Shown piece after piece: positions 59,436 to 64,000 of a stretch of 64,000 nucleotides of DNA. This stretch comes from Cepaea nemoralis. Taxonomy: Eukaryota > Mollusca > Gastropoda > Stylommatophora > Helicidae. Each line of letters starts with the position of its first letter. Within the stretch, counting starts at the first letter, position 1. The DNA lies in the NCBI GenBank assembly GCA_014155875.1, contig JACEFZ010017415.1:1414001-1478000 (forward strand), in the 5' to 3' direction. Under the pieces are notes generated by a model, which was given only the letters and a program-made list of their open reading frames with translations, was not told where the DNA came from and did no database searches. The position numbers and the translations under genes were made by a program.

Positions 59436-60329
59436 TGTTTACATTTGAGACTGTTAAGTGCTCAGCATAGCAACTCAAAGCGACAGATTATCGTCCTCAT
59501 CGAGACAAGACAATATTCATTTGTGGTCATGTGATGGAGCTCTACACAAGACAATATTCATTTGTGGTCATGTGACGGGGCTCTACACAAGGTTGTGAGT
59601 GCCGGGAAGGGTGTTAGAGACAAAGGTCGACTGAAGGAGAACATATTCGATAGGTTAGCCACAGTGGGAGCGAAGCCGATCATGGTCGAACGCATAAAGA
59701 ACACAGAAGACATATGTTTGCGGAAAAACACCATGGTTAGCGCCACCCAGAACGTCACACAATGGTGATAATGATGCTAATGATGGTGGTGGTGATGACT
59801 CAGGCTACAATTGCCATCACTTATATTATTAAAGATCTTGATACCGGCCACTGGTTTTACAAGTAAAACTTAGTTCTTGGCCAGTTCATTAAATCTGATC
59901 TCACTCACCATCTGAAATTTCTATTTTATTTTCCTCCTCAATCATAAACCTGATGTCCTAACACTGGTACTGTCACGTTCACATTATCTAGCACATTCTG
60001 ACCGCATCTACGATGCGGTCTTCATCTTCACCGCTTCCTCGGTACACCCCCCTACATTTATGTTCTTTTTCTGGCATTCGCATCCAAAATATCCATACCA
60101 CTCAGTGTTCTTTGTCTTAATAAGAAATATTCTTCAGTATTGATTTCTTGTTGGATAGATCAGTTCTCTTTTCAGTTTAATGAATTTCCAGTGTTCTTAT
60201 GTAACACTTACATTCGAAGTTACTTCAGCAATTTTGCTAAATGCCCAAATTTCACGCCAATACTTTGCCACAGGACATATGTATGCGGATATAAGTTTTG
60301 TTGTCAGACCGTTGTTCAATCTCATCAAT
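59436..60329. other. Unassigned sequence
   Basis: No gene is recognised. A near-perfect 48 bp direct duplication (AAGACAATATTCATTTGTGG and beyond) lies at about 59505-59590. Confidence 0.4.
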
Positions 60330-60339
60330 CATCGATCAG

Positions 60340-60690
60340 GTGCCGTCTTCACAATGAAGGTTGGCTGCAAGCACTGTTTCTCGCCTGGACTGTACATTCT
60401 GTCAGGCTAATGTTCGTCCATCTCTTGATGTTACCTTCCCACATGTATCGTTGTCTACCTCTTGCTCGCTTGCCCTCAAGAATGGGATTTTATAAGCGTA
60501 TCATATCTTTTCACGTGGCCGAAATATTTCACTTGCCTTCTCTTTATTTCTTTCATCAACTTTCTCTTCATTCCCAGTTTTTCTGGAACCTCTGCATTTG
60601 ATTGATTTTGTTTCCATAAAATACTACATATTCGTCTGTATCTCCACATCTCCACGGCCTCTATGCGACTTTCTAGATGCGTGTTCAATG
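60340..60690 (-). pseudogene. RTE-D C-terminal region
   Basis: The frame reads LNTHLESRIEAVEMWRYRRI, NAEVPEKLGMKRKLMKEIKR and QVKYFGHVKRYDTLIKS, the post-palm part of an RTE-like LINE. The last part (WTNISLTECTVQARN) is in another frame. Confidence 0.85.
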
Positions 60691-60720
60691 TCCGGAGAAA
60701 ATTGAAATTTGGCACAGTGC

Positions 60721-60909
60721 TTATTCCTTCTCAATGTAGCCACCACCTGAATTTATGCATTTCTGCCATCTCTGCGTGACCTTGAAAAGACCTTCAGAAT
60801 AAAACAATCTATTTTTCGAACTAAACCAGTTATCACAAGCCAGTATGACATCTTCGTCACTGTCAAGACGATTTCCTTTCAGCTGTTTTTTACGATTTGG
60901 TGAATCCAA
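60721..60909 (-). pseudogene. mariner transposase, C-terminal scrap
   Basis: The end KVTQRWQKCINSGGGYIEKE is the typical final block of mariner transposases. It follows ILACDNWFSSKNRLFY-like sequence directly after the deletion that removed the catalytic centre. Confidence 0.85.
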
Positions 60910-60935
60910 GTCTCATCTACCGTCTCCATGGTCTT

Positions 60936-61373
60936 TTACATGTTTTTCGACCGCCACATGTTGAGCAACTGGCCACAGCAATCAACCCGTGTTTGTTTCT
61001 GTTCACATGTCAGCAGGCGCGGAGCACACACTTTTCTCATGTTCAGTCTGTTGTGTAAAATTCTAAAAACTGTACTCTTACTCAGTTTTGCTGAACCTGA
61101 TATCTCTGCAATTGTCATTTTCCTATCCTGGTCTATGATTTTCTTCACTTTTGCAGCATTTGCATCATTGCACTCTGAGGACGGTCGTCCTGGTCTTGGC
61201 AGATCTGCAACTTGGGAACGGCCACACTTAAACTGCAAACACCAATTTTTTACAGAAGCATACGAAGGACAGACTTCCTCAAACACTTGCCTCATCTCCC
61301 TGTTTATTTCTGTAGGTGTTTTTCCCTGTAACATCAAGAATTTTATCACAGTCCTGGCGTCTGATTTTTCCAT
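60936..61373 (-). pseudogene. mariner transposase, DNA-binding N-terminus
   Basis: The open 145-codon stretch has two helix-turn-helix parts: VIKFLMLQGKTPTEINREM with YASVKNWCLQFKCG, then MTIAEISGSAKLSKSTVFRIL. The typical GRPxS linker (RPGRPSSE) is present. It starts at an ATG and appears complete for the DNA-binding region. The next exon-like block VDETWIH, where the first catalytic aspartate should follow, lies just beyond, and the rest is deleted. It belongs to a different mariner family from that at 44171. Confidence 0.88.
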
Positions 61374-61575
61374 TGTTCTGACAAACCGTTGGATGTGCAG
61401 ATCTGGTCAATAGGGTGTGTTGTGCCCTGCACCATATCAGGAAAACCAGTTGAGGTGGGAAATGTATAATTCATATGTCCATTACAAATTGAATGAGCTA
61501 TACATGTGCCAAATTTCATTTTTCTCCGCCTACTCCTTCACGGTCGGGATAAAGACTTATGAGAAGCCCCTTGTA

Positions 61576-62207
61576 TAAATACAGATTTCGATATATCGCT
61601 TGGTTTATATCCACTGCTATAAATATCATTCAACATTTTGGTTAATATATCTACTCCAAATTCTCCAATTACTTCTAATTCTTCTATTGTGATTCCATCT
61701 GGCCCAGCTGATTTTCCTTTCTTCATATACTTGATAGCGTCATCAACTTCTTCTTTTAGAATAGGTGGGCCTTCTAAGTTACTTACTTTTGTTAATTCTG
61801 CCCTTTCTCCATCATATAAGTCTCTTATATACTCATTCCACCTCTTAATTATAGCATCATCCTCCAATAATATATTTCCTGTTTTTGATTTTAAACATCC
61901 TGTATTTATTCTTGTTGTTCTTCCTGTAATCTCATTGATTTGTTGGTGCATATTTTTTTGTATCTATAATAGGATTTAATTCAATTATTTTGCACTGTTC
62001 ATTTAACCAACTTTCTTTTGCCTTCACAAAATTATTTCTTATTTCTTTATTTATCTCACTATAAACATGCTTATCATTTTTACTCTTTTTTCTTTTGGCC
62101 ATTAATTTTAATGTTTCTTCAGTCATCCATGTTTTTCTTAGCTTTGGGCTTCTCTCCGGTAATATTTCTTTGCTCATTTTATGAATGGATCCCTTAACAT
62201 TTCCCAT
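61576..62207 (-). pseudogene. RTE-D linker and reverse transcriptase fingers
   Basis: Frames at 61538-61951 and 61932-62207 contain RKTWMTEETLKLMAKRKKSK, INTGCLKSKTGNIL, GPPILKEEVDDAIKYMKKGK and SAGPDGITIEELEV, parallel to but diverged from RTE-A. It is cut by the mariner within the SVFI block. Confidence 0.88.
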
Positions 62208-62379
62208 TGGTCGTTTATATTCTGTATTTTAGCTATTGCATTACACATATTTTTCACAATCACTCTGCATTGTTCTGGAATTTCTTTATCGACCTTCAAA
62301 ACCTCTTTATTAAGTCTCATGTTCCTAAGCACTTTTTTCTTCTATTCAGTCTTACTTTTATTAAACGATATAGTGGTAC

Positions 62380-63060
62380 ATGATCACTATTACAGTCAGC
62401 ACCAGGCATTGTCTTTGACATTAATTAACGCATTTCGAAAACATTTATTAATAAGTATGTAGTCACTTTGGTTGAGTATTTTCTTATCAGGGCTTTTCAA
62501 TGTGTAACGTCGTATTGTTTCCAATTATCATATCATTGATATTTGCCCATTCTATTAGTTGTTCTCCTCGTTCATTTTTGTTTACCTAAACCATAATTCC
62601 CCACTACATCCGCCATTTTTCCTTTTCCTACGTTTGCATTAAAATCACCTTGTGATTTAATTTGAGACATTATCATGTCTACTTCATCGTAAAAATGTTG
62701 TATTTCTTCATCACTACTGCTTGTTGTTGGTGCGTATATTTGTACAATATTTATATATATTGGCTTGCCTTTCAATGTGCCCATAATTAATTATGTCTGA
62801 AATACACCAGTAACCATTAACTGGTTTGGCTGTTTGTTTATCAAATATTAGCCCTACTCTTTTTTCATGTTTATTCCCTCCAGAATAAATTATTTGTGTT
62901 TTTCGTTTATAATTTTGCCTGATCCCTTCCATCTCATCTCACTTACGCCTAGAATATTCAATTTCATACTTTCCATTTCACTTATAACATCGTGTAACTT
63001 TCCAAGCTCACTTAACGTTCTAACATTCTATGTACCTATTTTAAACTTATTTGTTTTAAT
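62380..63060 (-). pseudogene. RTE-D endonuclease, decayed
   Basis: The minus strand reads IGT-stop-NVRT (a tryptophan codon lost to TAG near 63035), GVSEMRWKG, IIYSGGNKHEKRVGLIFDKQ, INIVQIYAPTTSS, a GDFNANVGKG block, and further ADC-NSDH-type residues near 62395. These are the APE-endonuclease landmarks. At least one stop and two frame changes interrupt it. Confidence 0.88.
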
Positions 63061-63410
63061 TAAGATGCTGCCTTCAGTCTTTGGATAACGATTTGGTGGT
63101 ACTCGTGGCACTTGACTGTCCCGACCGGACGAGGATGTTCTAAAACAGTCATTGACGTCGTTTACTGAAATTGAAGTGTGTTTAGTCATGAAGACTTGGG
63201 AAGATAATGTGATGGTTTCCTCTTGCCTTCCACATCCACATGGAGCTCATGTTATCTCAGCCTTTGACAGCCCAATCCGACTGTCAGGACAAGTGGGTGC
63301 ACTTCTCTGCCCAGCTGCAGAGCTGTCCAGTTATCTTGTTGGTTACATAATCCTTTCTTTGCATCTGGTTGAAGTATAATTTGACATGGGCTTGTAGTTT
63401 ATACGAATTT

Positions 63411-64000
63411 CATCTTCTTCTTCGTTCATCCAGAGTTTTTTTTCGGATGTGATTGCGTTGTGCCTGTTTACAGCAGAGCTGCGTTCTTGCGCCGTTAGGC
63501 CGACACATCCGACTTCTGCGGGCATTTGTTGACCGGGTTAACCTTCCCGGGGGTTTCTTAGGACGTTTGACTCTCACTGTTGTGGTGTTATCCCCCATCC
63601 CAGCTGGTCCATATAGAACAGCCAAAGATCCTGGTCAGCCCTCAAGGGAAGGCAGGGGCAGACCATGGGCATTCCCCGCCATCCAAGAAGGCTTCCATAC
63701 TTGCAGAGCCGATACATAGCGCTCTGGTACTGGGCTCACCCAAGGAATCGTCACGTCCTGCACATGGCTGCTTAGCCTCACTTCCGTATATTGGGCCTTC
63801 CGTTCACCATAGGCTGTTCTTCCGGAAACCAGAAGTATGCAGTCTGCAGATGACATCCACACAGTGAGCTTTCGATTCGGACTTTCCATGTAATGGATTT
63901 GCTAGCCAAGCAATATTCCATTTCGTGCCACTAGGACACTTTTCCACCTTTTATGAAGCCCACACAGTGGGCTTTTGATTCAGACTTTCCACGTAATGGA
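63411..64000 (-). repeat. Dispersed repeat R0.6, copy 2, cut by the window edge
   Basis: It matches the sequence at 22220-22860 in inverse orientation for nearly 600 bp, including the CATTACGTGGAAAGTCCG duplication, the shared frame LAVLYGPAGMGD and the GAA end, here CATCTTCTTCTTCG at 63411. It runs off the window. The GAA end lies beside the RTE-D 5' region. Confidence 0.85.

Larger units (their letters stand above)
60690..61573 (-). mobile_element. Deleted mariner inside the RTE-D element
   Basis: The right end (minus strand 5' end) is CAAGGGGCTTCTCATAAG at 61573 inward with TA outside. The inner terminal repeat GGAGAAAAATGAAATTTGGC recurs, inverted, near 60694-60715 (GGAGAAAATTGAAATTTGGC), but the outer part of that end is gone. 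It retains the N-terminal DNA-binding region and a C-terminal scrap with the catalytic core deleted. Confidence 0.85.
60330..63390 (-). mobile_element. Decayed RTE-like LINE (family RTE-D) with a nested mariner
   Basis: Read on the minus strand: a 5' untranslated region (about 63390-63060), the endonuclease (about 63050-62380), the linker and RT fingers (about 62210-61576), a nested mariner (60690-61573), then the C-terminal region TLNTHLESRIEAVEMW onward (60690 to about 60340). The RT palm with YADD is missing between the mariner and the C-terminus, so the element lost its catalytic core. It is distinct from RTE-A in sequence. Confidence 0.85.

Overview
The window looks like intergenic and intronic DNA from a large, repeat-rich animal genome. 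The best guess is a marine mollusc, probably a heterobranch gastropod. That guess rests on remembered resemblance of the non-LTR retrotransposons and tRNA-derived SINEs to molluscan ones and was not tested by search. There is no sign of a bacterium, plasmid or virus: no operons, ribosome binding sites or CRISPR. Nearly all recognisable coding sequence belongs to transposable elements, most of them broken.

The only host gene I can support is on the minus strand. Two coding exons at 43594-43767 and 40297-40542 have consensus splice donors, matching phases and a continuous reading frame. They encode the end of a laminin-G domain followed by a six-cysteine EGF domain, as in neurexin, CNTNAP or axotactin-type adhesion proteins. 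The 3.05 kb intron between them holds an RT relic and a 5'-truncated RTE copy, and a 45-unit AT microsatellite lies almost against the acceptor of the upstream exon.

Layout: 1-8 kb holds unassigned AT-rich DNA, microsatellites, a tailed 529 bp retroelement, a SINE and a hAT MITE. 8.1-12.7 kb holds an RTE copy, then an RTE-like 3' end whose TGA tail runs into a 1.4 kb GAT/GCT array. 12.8-17.4 kb has SINEs, a 59/63 bp minisatellite, another hAT MITE and an RT relic. 18.5-22.2 kb is a decayed RNase H-bearing LINE with a SINE inserted at its 3' end. 22.2-32.5 kb carries an uncharacterised ~0.6 kb repeat, a truncated LINE with an open RNase H domain, four SINE families, a C/A-rich tract and a hAT element that splits a LINE endonuclease. 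32.5-40 kb has RT relics, a 167 bp satellite and a TA-flanked inverted-repeat element, then 3.7 kb with nothing recognised.

44.17-52.43 kb is a nested stack: a mariner was hit by an RTE element, which was itself hit by a nearly intact RNase H LINE (ORF of 1154 codons) and by a LINE fragment on the opposite strand. Target-site duplications are readable at every level. 52.57-58.59 kb is a 21 bp minisatellite with a 105 bp higher-order unit, split by a 3.5 kb ZBED-type hAT transposon that keeps its 13 bp inverted ends and a perfect 8 bp duplication. The two hAT MITEs share its ends. 59.2-64 kb carries a SINE, a decayed RTE element with a deleted mariner inside it, and a second, inverted copy of the ~0.6 kb repeat.

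The elements interact as autonomous and dependent partners (hAT with its MITEs; LINEs with SINEs that share tail types) and as hosts for one another. Relative ages can be read from the nesting.
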